Assembly: GCF_018919395.1 (NCBI RefSeq)
Contig: NZ_JAHLME010000001.1
Span: forward strand, 1-64,000
From: Geomonas azotofigens
GTDB lineage: Bacteria; Desulfobacterota; Desulfuromonadia; Geobacterales; Geobacteraceae
Direction: 5' to 3'
DNA: 64,000 nt
Shown in pieces: positions 47,084 through 55,972 of this stretch. The position numbers and the translations under genes are program-made. The notes beneath the pieces were generated by a model. That model saw only the letters and a list, made by a program, of their open reading frames with translations. It was not told the DNA's origin and searched no databases. How positions within the stretch are numbered: position 1 is the stretch's first letter; each line of letters opens with the position of its first letter.

Positions 47084-49410
47084 CTGCCGGGAGAAATGCC
47101 GCAGATCTGGAAGATCCGCTCCAGGTCAAGGTGCTTTTCCATGTGCGCGGCGAGCTCATCGAACGGGTCGGGCGCAAGCGCCGCTTCCGCCCGCTCCGGG
47201 ATTCCCTTCTGGCGCCTGATGCGGTTGAGGAAGGCGGTCCGGAAACCATGGTTGTCGAAGATCCCGTGCAGGTAGGTGCCGAAAACCCTGCCGTCCGCAG
47301 AGACCGCGCCCTCCTCCAAATCGGTGCCCCCCCCGGAACGGCTGCTGATCCGCGCGAACGGGCTCGCGCCGCTGCCGAGCACGCTTTCGCCCATGTGGAT
47401 CTCGTAGCCGGCGATGGCGGGGTTGCATCCCGGCGCCACCCCCTGCCCTGCCGGCAGTAACTCTCCCTCGGCCTGGTGGGTTTGCTTATCCTTGAGCATG
47501 GTGGTCACCACGTCCAGAAGCCCCAACCCTTCCGTCCCTTCCAGGCTGGATTCCACCCGGTCAGGATCGTTCACCGCGGCGCCGAGCATCTGGTAGCCGC
47601 CGCAGATGCCGACCACCGGTCCCTGGTAGCGGCGCAGGGCATCGGCGATCCCCTGCTCCCTGATGGCGACGAGGTCGGCGATGGTCGACTTGGTCCCCGG
47701 GACGATCACGAGGTCCATGGTCTCGACCAGCCACGGGGAATGGATGTAGTACAGGTCGACATCCGGCTCGGCCTCGAGGATGGAGAAATCGGTGTAGTTG
47801 GAGATGCGCGGCAGCCTCACCACGCCCACGCGCAGCTTCTCACCCGACGGCAGCTCTTTGGGGGGCGCCGGTTTCCTCTGCAGGGCGACGCTGTCCTCTT
47901 CGGGGATGGCAAGCCCCTTGAACCAGGGGAGCACCCCCAGCACCGGTACGCCGGTCCTTTTTTCCACGTACTCGATCCCCGAGGTGAGCAGCGAAGCGTC
48001 GCCCCGGAACTTGTTGATGATGACCCCCTGCACCAGCGCCTTCTCCTCCGGCGTGAGCAGTTCCAAGGTCCCCACTATCTGGGCGAAGACGCCGCCGCGG
48101 TCGATGTCCGCGACCAGGATCACAGGCGCACCCGCCATGGCGGCTACCTTGAGGTTGGCGATGTCGTGCTCGCGCAGGTTGATCTCCGCGATGCTCCCCG
48201 CCCCTTCCATGACGATGAAGGAGTAACGCTCGCGCAGGCGCTGGAAGCTCTCCCGCACCTTCAGGAAGGCCTCTGGCTTATAGGCGTTGTACTCCTTGAC
48301 GCCCATGTTGCGCACCACCTTGCCCTGAACGATCACCTGGCTGCCGGTGTCGGAGTTGGGCTTCAAGAGGATCGGGTTCATGTCGGTATGGGGCGGGATG
48401 CCGCACGCTTCGGCCTGCACGCCCTGGGCGCGGCCGATCTCGCCCCCCTCGGGGGTCACCGCCGAATTGAGCGCCATGTTCTGGGATTTGAAGGGAGCGA
48501 CCGAGAGCCCGTGACGCTTGAGGATGCGGCAGAAGCCGGCGGTCAGCACGGACTTGCCCACGTCCGAGCCGGTGCCGCAGAACATGAGCGCGTGCGGATC
48601 GGCGTTGGGGGCATTCGTGGCCGCTGCGGCGCTGCGCTTCCTGCGGTTGGGATTCTGGCTGTCGCCGCGCGTGGCGTAACCGCGCGGGGTGACGATCCTG
48701 CCGTCGCCGCAGAGGCGGGTCGAGGCGTTGCCGATGATGACGATGGAAAACATGTCGATGGGGTGGTCCAGCATCTCCCCCAGCGTGGTGATGATGCGCT
48801 CCTCACCGTCCCGGCAGGCGTTACGGACGATGCCGACCGGCACCTGCGGGCCGCGCGCGGCGATGAGGATGGCCGCGGCCTCCTCGATCTGGGTGGTGCG
48901 CCCCTTGCTGCGCGGGTTGTACAGTGCGACCACGAAATCCGCCTCGGCGGCGGCCTTCAGCCGTTGGCGGATCTTGTCCAGCGGGGTCAGCAGGTCGGAG
49001 AGGGAGATGACGGCGAAATCGTGCATGAGCGGCGCACCGAGCACCGACGCGGCGGCCTGCACCGCCGACACGCCGGGAACCACCACGACCTCGACATCCC
49101 GGTACGGCGCGTCCGGTTCGTCCGCAAGCTCCAGGGCGAGTCCCGCCATGCCGTAGATACCCGCGTCACCGCTGGAAACCAGGGCCACGGTCTTGCCCGA
49201 TGCGGCGATGGTGAGAGCCTGCGAACAACGCTCCACCTCGCGCATCATCCCGGAGGAGTAAAGGATCTTGCCGGCAAGAAGCGGCTGGATGAAATCAAGA
49301 TAGGCCTGGTAGCCGACGATGACGTCGGCATTCTCGATCGCCTGGCGTGCCTCGAAGGTCATGTGGTTCAGCCCGCCGGGGCCGATGCCTACTACGTAAA
49401 GCTTGGACAT
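47080..49410 (-). CDS. Fusion: precorrin-3B C17-methyltransferase (CbiH) and cobyric acid synthase (CobQ)
   Basis: A 776-residue cytoplasmic protein joining two cobalamin steps. Residues 1 to about 245 are a CbiH/CobJ methyltransferase (YVVGIGPGGLNHMT, SSGDAGIYGMAG, VPGVSAVQAAAS, VALYNPRSKGR), which methylates C17 with ring contraction. A basic, Ala-rich linker (about 250-270) follows. Residues from about 272 are CobQ/CbiP, which amidates four side chains: P-loop-like FCGTGSDVGKSVLTAG, EGAGSIAEINL, DIDRGGVFAQIVGT, the glutaminase Cys in GICGGYQMLG and the His in GTYLHGIFDN. ATG at 49410 is preceded by AGAGG. No frameshift or stop separates the parts. The two reactions are many steps apart, so the fusion is not for direct channelling. 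Confidence 0.88.
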   Translation of the reverse strand: MSKLYVVGIGPGGLNHMTFEARQAIENADVIVGYQAYLDFIQPLLAGKILYSSGMMREVERCSQALTIAASGKTVALVSSGDAGIYGMAGLALELADEPDAPYRDVEVVVVPGVSAVQAAASVLGAPLMHDFAVISLSDLLTPLDKIRQRLKAAAEADFVVALYNPRSKGRTTQIEEAAAILIAARGPQVPVGIVRNACRDGEERIITTLGEMLDHPIDMFSIVIIGNASTRLCGDGRIVTPRGYATRGDSQNPNRRKRSAAAATNAPNADPHALMFCGTGSDVGKSVLTAGFCRILKRHGLSVAPFKSQNMALNSAVTPEGGEIGRAQGVQAEACGIPPHTDMNPILLKPNSDTGSQVIVQGKVVRNMGVKEYNAYKPEAFLKVRESFQRLRERYSFIVMEGAGSIAEINLREHDIANLKVAAMAGAPVILVADIDRGGVFAQIVGTLELLTPEEKALVQGVIINKFRGDASLLTSGIEYVEKRTGVPVLGVLPWFKGLAIPEEDSVALQRKPAPPKELPSGEKLRVGVVRLPRISNYTDFSILEAEPDVDLYYIHSPWLVETMDLVIVPGTKSTIADLVAIREQGIADALRRYQGPVVGICGGYQMLGAAVNDPDRVESSLEGTEGLGLLDVVTTMLKDKQTHQAEGELLPAGQGVAPGCNPAIAGYEIHMGESVLGSGASPFARISSRSGGGTDLEEGAVSADGRVFGTYLHGIFDNHGFRTAFLNRIRRQKGIPERAEAALAPDPFDELAAHMEKHLDLERIFQICGISPGR

Positions 49411-49439
49411 TAAGCAGGAACCTCTGGTGATTCGATTTT

Positions 49440-49463
49440 GTAGGGGCGAATAATCATTCGCCC
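49440..49463. repeat. Dispersed palindrome, copy 11, overlapping the cbiG stop
   Basis: GTAGGGGCGAAT-AATC-ATTCGCCC. It supplies the TGA stop of cbiG at 49454-49456. Confidence 0.85.
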
Positions 49464-50503
49464 GCCTGCGCGACGGCGAGGGTGACGTTGCCATCCTTCA
49501 CCTTGTGCAGCAGCAGTTTGCCTCCCGCCGCGGCCAGAAGCGCGGCCGGCTCGGCGACCCCGCGCGCCCCGATGGCGGCGAAGGCATGCTCGGACGGCGG
49601 CGAGGGAACACTGACGCCGTTCAACTCGGCGCTGCTGAAGAAAACCAGTGGGATACCCTTCTGTCCCGCGTAGTTCAAAAGCCCCTCTTCGTCAGCCTTC
49701 GCCTCGGCGCTCGCCAGGCACTTGATGCTCCCCTCGGAGAGGGAGAGCCGGGCCAGGTGCCGGGAGATGACCGACTCTATCTCGTCGGCGCCAGTGCCCC
49801 GGTTGCAGCCGATGCCGAGGCAGAGGTCGACGGGGCGCAACACCAGCGTCCTTGCCAGGTCGACTCCCGGCGGCAGCAGCCCGCTGGTCACCAGCACCAC
49901 GCCGTCCGCGCCGCTTTCCGCCGCCTGCTCCATGTCGTCCACGAAGAGAAGGTTCCCCTTGCCTGCGCAGTACCGCGCCACCCGCCCGGTCGGGTCGACC
50001 ACCGCGATCTCCTTCCCCTCGAGGAGCAGCGCGTTCAGCACCTTGACCCGGGACAGGTCCTCGATGCGCCAGCCGTTGTCCTGGGCCAGCATGTCGAAGG
50101 AAGGGAGGTTGTTGACGTCGGTCGCCGTGGTGATCACGGGCGTCGCGCCGGCAAGGTCGGCGCATCGCGCGGCAAGCTCGTTGGCGCCCCCAAGATGGCC
50201 GGAGAGGAGGGAGATGGCGAAGCGGCCGGCATCGTCCATGACCACGACGGCCGGGTCACGTTCTTTGCCCTGCAACAGCGGCGCGAAAGAGCGGACCACG
50301 ATGCCGGTGGCCATGATGCAGACGAAGCCGTCGAAATCCGGCCAAAGGCGCGCCAGCAGTGCCGGCACCCGTTCCGAGAACGCCACCGCGTCGGCCGCCG
50401 CGTGCTTCTCGAGGACGAAGAGCGTGCCCTGCGGCAGGTCACGCTTGAGCGTCGCCCCCAGCTTGGCGCCGTTGGCGGTTATGGCGATGATGGCGACACG
50501 CAT
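49454..50503 (-). CDS. cbiG: Cobalt-precorrin-5A hydrolase CbiG
   Basis: Opens the delta-lactone of cobalt-precorrin-5A with loss of acetaldehyde, a mark of the anaerobic pathway. It has 349 residues. The N-terminal domain ([43 protein letters not shown]) and the C-terminal CobE-like domain ([17 protein letters not shown]) are both present. The last residues AGE and the stop come from a palindrome copy. Confidence 0.92.
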   Translation of the reverse strand: MRVAIIAITANGAKLGATLKRDLPQGTLFVLEKHAAADAVAFSERVPALLARLWPDFDGFVCIMATGIVVRSFAPLLQGKERDPAVVVMDDAGRFAISLLSGHLGGANELAARCADLAGATPVITTATDVNNLPSFDMLAQDNGWRIEDLSRVKVLNALLLEGKEIAVVDPTGRVARYCAGKGNLLFVDDMEQAAESGADGVVLVTSGLLPPGVDLARTLVLRPVDLCLGIGCNRGTGADEIESVISRHLARLSLSEGSIKCLASAEAKADEEGLLNYAGQKGIPLVFFSSAELNGVSVPSPPSEHAFAAIGARGVAEPAALLAAAGGKLLLHKVKDGNVTLAVAQAGE

Positions 50504-50541
50504 AAAGTTCTTGTTGTCCCCGTGGAGGGGACGTCATTTTC

Positions 50542-50567
50542 CTGTAGGGGCGAATAATTATTCGCCC
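50542..50567. repeat. Dispersed palindrome, copy 12
   Basis: CTGTAGGGGCGAAT-AATT-ATTCGCCC. Confidence 0.85.
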
Positions 50568-50630
50568 AGCCGCGGTCGGCGGCACCAATGCCGCAGCGCG
50601 AAGCCCGGATTCCGTGGGGGCACCTGTGCA

Positions 50631-50656
50631 GGGCGAATGATTATTCGCCCCTACAG
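50631..50656. repeat. Dispersed palindrome, copy 13
   Basis: GGGCGAAT-GATT-ATTCGCCC followed by CTACAG, opposite in sense to copy 12. The pair could form a larger hairpin between cbiF and cbiG. Confidence 0.85.
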
Positions 50657-50699
50657 ATGCTGTCGAATCAAGGTTTTAACGTAGAACCTAGAACGTCTT

Positions 50700-51485
50700 C
50701 TAGGTGACGATTCCTTCCCTGCACCCGTGGCTGAATCCCTTGTCGTAGAGCAGGGACTTGGCCTTCATCCCCTCGCTGCGTGCCCGCAGCACGTCCCCCA
50801 CCACGATGAGCGCCTGCTTGGCGATACCCGCGTCCCGCACCTTGGCGGCGATATCCGCCAGCGTCCCGGTCAGCACCTGCTCGTCCGCCCAGGAAGCCTT
50901 GGCCACCACGGCGACCGGCGTGTCCTCCCGGTAGGCGCCGGAGAGGAGTTCCTCCACCACCTTCTCGATCATGGAGACGGAGAGGTAGATCACCAGGGTG
51001 GCGCCGATCTGCGCGATGTTGCCCAGCTGTTCCCGCTCCGGCACCGGCGTCCTTCCCGCCAGCCGCGTGATCACCACGGTCTGCGACACCTCGGGAAGGG
51101 TCAATTCCTGCTTGAGGGTGGCCGCCGCAGCGAAGGCGCTGGTGACACCGGGAACGACCTCGTAGCCGATACCGAGCCGGTCCAACTCCTCCATCTGCTC
51201 CTGGATGGCGCCGTAGATGGATGGATCGCCGGTATGCAGGCGCACCACCCGTTCACCCGCGAATACCGCCTCGGCGAGGACCTTGGTGGTCTGCTCCAGG
51301 TCCATGCCGGCGGAATCGTAGACCCGCGCATCCGGCGCATAGGTGAGCACCACTTCGCGGTCGACGAGGCTGCCGGCATACACCACCACATCCGCCTCGC
51401 CCAAAAGGCGCGCCCCCTTCACCGTGATCAGCTCGACGTCGCCGGGCCCGGCACCGACAAAATGGACTATGTTCTCATGGGACAT
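50700..51485 (-). CDS. cbiF: Cobalt-precorrin-4 C11-methyltransferase CbiF
   Basis: SAM-dependent methylation at C11. It has 261 residues in the uroporphyrin-III methyltransferase superfamily: HFVGAGPGDVELITVKG at the start, VVYAGSLV, RLHTGDPSIYGAIQEQ, VVPGVTSAFAAAA and ITRLAGRTPVPE. The RTPVPE segment is typical of CbiF/CobM. It lies downstream of cbiL, with a long inverted repeat between. Confidence 0.93.
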   Translation of the reverse strand: MSHENIVHFVGAGPGDVELITVKGARLLGEADVVVYAGSLVDREVVLTYAPDARVYDSAGMDLEQTTKVLAEAVFAGERVVRLHTGDPSIYGAIQEQMEELDRLGIGYEVVPGVTSAFAAAATLKQELTLPEVSQTVVITRLAGRTPVPEREQLGNIAQIGATLVIYLSVSMIEKVVEELLSGAYREDTPVAVVAKASWADEQVLTGTLADIAAKVRDAGIAKQALIVVGDVLRARSEGMKAKSLLYDKGFSHGCREGIVT

Positions 51486-51511
51486 GAATCAACCTTTCAC
51501 AGGCTTAAAAG

Positions 51512-51630
51512 CATTAACGCAAAGACGCCAAGCCGCGGAGACGCCAAGAAAAACGGAAACGGGGAAAGGCAAAGAAACCCTGACGCTTTACCCTTACGCC
51601 TCTGCGCCTTTGCGCCTTTGCGTTGAGGTT
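51512..51630. repeat. Long imperfect inverted repeat, family 2 copy 2
   Basis: Arms AACGCAAAG (51516) and CTTTGCGTT (51616) with inner GACGCCAAG(C) wording, the same family as 15691-15808. It lies between cbiL and cbiF. Confidence 0.75.
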
Positions 51631-51652
51631 TAAGGGCCTTAGCCTATCAGAT

Positions 51653-52363
51653 TTACAGCGGGTTCTTCCTCACGATCAGCATGGAGAGGTAATCGAGCTT
51701 TTGGCCCACCAGGGACTCCAGGTCGTGATGCACCTCTTCTTCGGAGGAACCGACCCGGCGCACGAAGACGCCCCCCTTGTCCCGCCCCAGTTCCTTGAGC
51801 GCGGCATAGACGGAGTCGAAGACCCGGTTCACCTTCATGAGCACCACGGTGTCGAACTCCTCCAGTGTGCGCTTCAGCTCGTCCTTTTCGTAGGTGGCGG
51901 GGAGGATCGCGATGCGCTCGGCCCCGAGGCCAAGCGGCAGTCCGGAGACTGCGGAGGAGGCGAGAATGCTGGAGATGCCCGGCACCACTTCTATCTTGAT
52001 TTCGGGATACTTGGCGAGGAAGATCCTGTGGATGTAGAGGTAGGTGGAATAGAGAAACGGGTCGCCGATGGTGACGAAGGCGACGTCCTTGCCGGCGGCG
52101 ATCCGCTGCGCCACCTGGTCGGCGGCTTCCTCCCAGAACGGGTCCAGCCCCTGCTGGTCTTTCACCATGGGGAACAGCTGGATCAGCACTTCCTGGCGGC
52201 TGCGGTCGATGAATTCCTCGACGATGGAAAGGGCGTAGCTCCCCCCTTCGGCCGCACCGGTGGGGGCGCAGATGACATCCACGCTCCGCAAGATCCGCTC
52301 CGCCTTCCTGGTCAACAGTTCCGGATCGCCCGGCCCCACACCTACCGCGTAGACAACCGCCAC
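51653..52363 (-). CDS. cbiL: Cobalt-precorrin-2 C20-methyltransferase CbiL
   Basis: SAM-dependent methylation at C20. It has 236 residues. The start YAVGVGPGDPELLTRKAERIL and FVTIGDPFLYSTYLYIH, EVVPGISSILASSA are typical. The start is GTG at 52363, with GGGGAGGAG upstream; it overlaps the cbiET stop by one base (TAGTG). The C-terminal LVGQKLDYLSMLIVRK is typical of CbiL/CobI. Confidence 0.92.
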   Translation of the reverse strand: MAVVYAVGVGPGDPELLTRKAERILRSVDVICAPTGAAEGGSYALSIVEEFIDRSRQEVLIQLFPMVKDQQGLDPFWEEAADQVAQRIAAGKDVAFVTIGDPFLYSTYLYIHRIFLAKYPEIKIEVVPGISSILASSAVSGLPLGLGAERIAILPATYEKDELKRTLEEFDTVVLMKVNRVFDSVYAALKELGRDKGGVFVRRVGSSEEEVHHDLESLVGQKLDYLSMLIVRKNPL

Positions 52364-53580
52364 TACTCCTCCCCTTTCCAGGCGGCGATCACGTACACCG
52401 GGTTGTGAGCGGCGAACATCTTGTAGTCGGTGAGGCTGCGGGTCTTGGAGATGTTGACGCAGGTGACCTCGACGGTATAGCCGTGATCCTCCAGGAATTC
52501 CACCGACTTGGTCAGGGTATCCAGGGTAACCGCGTTGAGGACGATGAAGCCGTCGGGTTTGAGGCGCTTGTCCACCGCCTCGATGATCTCCTCCAGCATC
52601 CCGCCGGAACCGCCGATGAAGACGCGGTCCGGATCGGGCAGATCCTCCAGCCCTTCGGGAGCGAAGGTCTCGGCCACGGTGACATTGCGGGCCACGAACT
52701 TCTTGAGGTTTTCCTTGAGGTAGGTGAGGTACTGGGGATTCTTCTCCAGGGCGAAGATGCGGCCGTTGGGCATCAGGTTCCCGGCCTCGATGGAAACGGA
52801 ACCGCTGCCGGCGCCGATATCCCACATCACCAGGTCATCCTGCAGTTGCAGCTTGCCCAGGGTGATGGCGCGCACCTCCTCCTTGGTGATCAGCTTCTTG
52901 ACCGTGGCGAATTCCTCGTCGCGGATGCCGATCACCGGGTAGTTCTCCAGGTTCGGCTCCCAGGTCTTGATCAGGATCAGGATGTTGAGCGGCGAGCACG
53001 TGACGTCGACCAGGCCGCGGATGTCGGTCTTGGTGAATTTCTCGGTGGGAAGACCGAGGTCCTCACAGACCCAGGCCTCGTACCCCTCGGCGCCACGGTG
53101 GATCAACTCCCGGGCCAAGACCGCTGGGGTGTTGACGCTATCGGTGAGGATGGCGATCTTCTCGGCGGCGATGATACGGTCCAGCGCGGGCTTGATTCCC
53201 CTGCCGTGCACGGAGACGAAGGTGGCGTCGTCCCACGGCTCCTTGATCCGGGCGAAGGCATACTGCACGCTGGTGACGTTGGGGTAGATCTCGATGCGCT
53301 CTTTAGGGAGGTTCCTGAGCAGGAACCGGGCGACACCGAAGAAGTTGGGATCGCCGGAACCGAGGACCACCGTTTTCTTCTCGGTGTTCTTCAGGTGTTC
53401 CAGCATGATGGAGAGGTCCTCGAGGAGGCGTTTCTCTCCCTTGAAGTCGGGGAAGATGTCCAGCAGACGTTTGTGGCCGATCAGGACCTCGGCGCTGTCG
53501 ATCACCTCGAGTGCCTGTTTGCCGAAGCCTTCCCAACCCTCGATACCCGCGCCGACGAGGTAAATCTTTTGTTCCGCCAT
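52363..53580 (-). CDS. cbiET: Precorrin-6Y C5,15-methyltransferase, fused CbiE-CbiT
   Basis: Bifunctional enzyme that methylates C5 and C15 and decarboxylates the C12 acetate. It has 405 residues. The N-terminal CbiE part (about 1-205) has LVGAGIEGWEGF, VVLGSGDPNFFGVARFL and SVHGRG. The C-terminal CbiT part (about 215-405) has a class I methyltransferase motif WDIGAGSGSVSIEA and RVFIGGSGG. This fusion is common and is called CobL in the aerobic pathway. Confidence 0.93.
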   Translation of the reverse strand: MAEQKIYLVGAGIEGWEGFGKQALEVIDSAEVLIGHKRLLDIFPDFKGEKRLLEDLSIMLEHLKNTEKKTVVLGSGDPNFFGVARFLLRNLPKERIEIYPNVTSVQYAFARIKEPWDDATFVSVHGRGIKPALDRIIAAEKIAILTDSVNTPAVLARELIHRGAEGYEAWVCEDLGLPTEKFTKTDIRGLVDVTCSPLNILILIKTWEPNLENYPVIGIRDEEFATVKKLITKEEVRAITLGKLQLQDDLVMWDIGAGSGSVSIEAGNLMPNGRIFALEKNPQYLTYLKENLKKFVARNVTVAETFAPEGLEDLPDPDRVFIGGSGGMLEEIIEAVDKRLKPDGFIVLNAVTLDTLTKSVEFLEDHGYTVEVTCVNISKTRSLTDYKMFAAHNPVYVIAAWKGEE

Positions 53581-53619
53581 GACCCCCTCCTTTCCATCAA
53601 AACATGATCAACTGTTATC

Positions 53620-53660
53620 TCCCTCCCCCTCTCCCTCCGGGAGAGGGCTGGGGTGAGGGT
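53620..53660. repeat. Dispersed CT/GA-rich repeat, family 3 copy 2
   Basis: CCCTCTCCCTCCGGGAGAGGG hairpin plus CTGGGGTGAGGG, between cbiD and cbiET; it overlaps nothing coding. Confidence 0.7.
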
Positions 53661-53663
53661 GCG

Positions 53664-54734
53664 CTACCTGTCGAAGTAAAGCGTCTCCCCCTGGTACCCG
53701 GCCAGGAACACCCGCACCTTCAGATAGGGCGCAAGTTCAGCGCAGGCCTCGGCCACCTTGCCGCAAACCAGCTTGATCAGCGCCTTGTCGAAGCCGGACT
53801 CCTCCAGCAGTTGGCGCGCCGTGTTGGCTTCCCGCGCCAGCTTTGCCAGGTGCGCCGTCGCCGGGTTCTCCCCGAGCCAGGATGCAACCGTCACCAGGTC
53901 CAACTCCGACGAGGCGACGTGGGTCTGCTCGTGGCCGCAGGCGATCTTCACCAGCTTGGCGAACTGCCCCGCCACTACCACCTCGGGAACGCCCTTCCTG
54001 GCGCAGCTCTGCAGGGAGTAGCCGAAGTGGTCCCCCATCATGACGAAGGATTCCTCGGTCAGCTTGAGGACCCGCTGCACCGCCAGCTCCGAACTGCGCC
54101 CCGTGGAGAGGACCACGGTTCGGGAGCCGCAGGCGAGCGCGACATCGACGGCGGTGTCCACGGTATCGGTCCAGGCCCTGGTCGATATCGGCTTCACGAT
54201 CCCGGTGGTCCCCAGGATGGAGAGCCCGCCGATGATCCCCAGCCGCTCGTTCAGCGTTTTCTTGGCCAGCTCCTCGCCGTTGGGGATGCTGATGGTGAAG
54301 GTGAGGGTGGCCGGCACGCACCGGACCGCGAAAACTTCCTTCACCACCTCGAGGATCATGCTGCGCGGCACCGGGTTGATGGCCCATTCGCCAACGGGAA
54401 CCGCCAGCCCCGGCTTGGTCACCTTGCCGATGCCGACGCCCCCCTGGATCACGATGCGGTTCTTGGTGAACATGTCGACCTGGGCGGTGACGTGGATCTG
54501 GGCGCCGTTGGTCACGTCCGGGTCGTCACCGGCGTCCTTGACCACGTAGCAGGAAGCCGTGTTATCGCGCAGTACGCCACCCTCGATGCGGAACCTGGCC
54601 CCCTTGCCGCAGGGGAGCGTCAGTTGCACCTCGTCGACCAGAACCTGGTCCCGCAGCATCTGGGCGGCGCCTTTAACGGCGGCAGCGGCACAGGCTCCGG
54701 TGGTAAAGCCGTATCTGAGTTCTTTCCCGCTCAT
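53664..54734 (-). CDS. cbiD: Cobalt-precorrin-5B C1-methyltransferase CbiD
   Basis: SAM-dependent methylation at C1 in the anaerobic pathway. It has 356 residues. The start LRYGFTTGACAAAAVKGAA is the CbiD signature, followed by VQLTLPCGKG, GGVGIGKVTKPGLAVP, NPVPRSMI, RLGIIGGLSILGTTGIVKP and VVLSTGRSSE. About 90 bases separate it from cbiC. Confidence 0.95.
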   Translation of the reverse strand: MSGKELRYGFTTGACAAAAVKGAAQMLRDQVLVDEVQLTLPCGKGARFRIEGGVLRDNTASCYVVKDAGDDPDVTNGAQIHVTAQVDMFTKNRIVIQGGVGIGKVTKPGLAVPVGEWAINPVPRSMILEVVKEVFAVRCVPATLTFTISIPNGEELAKKTLNERLGIIGGLSILGTTGIVKPISTRAWTDTVDTAVDVALACGSRTVVLSTGRSSELAVQRVLKLTEESFVMMGDHFGYSLQSCARKGVPEVVVAGQFAKLVKIACGHEQTHVASSELDLVTVASWLGENPATAHLAKLAREANTARQLLEESGFDKALIKLVCGKVAEACAELAPYLKVRVFLAGYQGETLYFDR

Positions 54735-54825
54735 ACTTCATCCCATGTGAAGAACGAAACTTCAAAAATTACATGATAAATAGAAGCCGGTGATGGGTTC
54801 CCGGCCTTAAAAACGGATTGGTCCT

Positions 54826-55470
54826 CTACTGGGCCCCGACAGCCTGGATGAGTATCGCATTCATCACCGCGGCCGCAACGTTTGAGCCCCCCTTGCGCCC
54901 GATATTGGTGACAAACTGCAGTTCCGGGTATTCCCGCGCCAGTTCCCGGAGGGCATCCTTGCTCTCGGCGGCGCCGACGAAACCGACCGGCAGCGCCACG
55001 ATGAGCCTGGGGCGCACCCCTTCCTCGCGAATCAGCCTGATCAATTCAAAAAGGGCGGTGGGCGCGTTGCCGATGACGAAGATGCCGTTAGCCGCGTCCC
55101 GTGCCGCTTTACGCATGGCCAGGATGGAGCGGGTCACCCCCTGTTCCTTGGCCTCCCTGGCCACCTGCGGGTCCGCGACGAAACAGGAGAGCTGGGCCCC
55201 GAACCCGTTGAGCCGCTCCTTGTTCATGCCGGAGATGATCATGGTGGTGTCGGTCACGACACCCAATCCGGCCCGGAGCGCCTCGATGCCGCCGGCCACC
55301 GCGTGCTGCGTGATCACCATGCTGCGGGCGTAATCGAAGTCGGCGCTGGTGTGGATGGCGCGGCGGACCAGCGGCCACTGTTGCGCGTTCCAGTCATGCG
55401 GCCCCAGTTCCTCCTCGATGATGCGGAACGACTCCGCCTCGATCTCCTCGGGGCGCAGGTGCACCGACAT
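54826..55470 (-). CDS. cbiC: Precorrin-8X methylmutase CbiC
   Basis: Moves a methyl group from C11 to C12. It has 214 residues. ESFRIIEEELG, VRRAIHTSADFDYA (His of the active site), DTTMIISGMNK and VIGNAPTALFELIRL are typical. ATG at 55470 overlaps the cbiX stop (TGATG), with AGAGGTGG upstream. Confidence 0.95.
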   Translation of the reverse strand: MSVHLRPEEIEAESFRIIEEELGPHDWNAQQWPLVRRAIHTSADFDYARSMVITQHAVAGGIEALRAGLGVVTDTTMIISGMNKERLNGFGAQLSCFVADPQVAREAKEQGVTRSILAMRKAARDAANGIFVIGNAPTALFELIRLIREEGVRPRLIVALPVGFVGAAESKDALRELAREYPELQFVTNIGRKGGSNVAAAVMNAILIQAVGAQ

Positions 55471-55853
55471 CAGTGCCACCTCTGCTCGGTGAGGCTTTCG
55501 GCGACGCGCTCCACCACGACCTCGGCCAGCTTGTCGTGCACGCCCAGGTGTTTGCCGAGCACCATCTCCACGCCCGGGTGGCGTTTCCTCGCCTCCTCCA
55601 GTTCCTCCGGGAGGTCCTCAAGGACGTGCGCCCCCATGTAGAGGAAGTAAGGGACCAGTAGGATGCGCTCCGCCCCCTGTGCCACGCAGGCGTCCACCCC
55701 CTGCTGGATATTGGGAAGGTGCTGTTCGCGGAAGGAGACCTCGACGATCTCGAACTGCGTCATTTTCTGCACCCGTTTAGCGATCTCGTGCACCGCGTCA
55801 TTTGCCTCGGCGATCCTGCTGCCGTGGGCCATCAAGAGTAATGCTGTTTTCAT
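55470..55853 (-). CDS. cbiX: Sirohydrochlorin cobaltochelatase, short form CbiX
   Basis: Inserts cobalt into sirohydrochlorin, the first committed step of the cobalt-early pathway. It has 127 residues, half the usual chelatase length, as in the CbiX-S form, which works as a dimer. Metal-binding His are in LLMAHGSR (about 10) and GAHVLEDLP (about 74). It is the first cobalamin gene of the row, about 120 bases after the M16 peptidase gene. Confidence 0.92.
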   Translation of the reverse strand: MKTALLLMAHGSRIAEANDAVHEIAKRVQKMTQFEIVEVSFREQHLPNIQQGVDACVAQGAERILLVPYFLYMGAHVLEDLPEELEEARKRHPGVEMVLGKHLGVHDKLAEVVVERVAESLTEQRWH

Positions 55854-55865
55854 ATCAAAACCTTT

Positions 55866-55970
55866 CGTTCTATGTTCTACGTTCTATGTTCTACGTTAAA
55901 AGCAGAGGGAGCCTGCGGTCGCTACGCTCGGGGTTCAACGTAGAACGTAGAACTTAGAACGTAGAACTTG
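55866..55970. repeat. Inverted repeat of TTCTACGTTCTATG type
   Basis: Several copies of GTTCTA(C/T)G and, in opposite sense, CGTAGAAC flank AGCAGAGGGAGCCTGCGG. The same wording occurs at 50676-50697. No cobalamin riboswitch is seen in this gap before cbiX. Confidence 0.65.
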
Positions 55971-55972
55971 TT

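Noticed and set aside
53664-55470. Attenuator hairpin between cbiC and cbiD (54793-54815)
   Set aside because: AAGGCCGG and CCGGCTT can pair on the minus strand, but the stem is short and the T-run weak, so no terminator was called.
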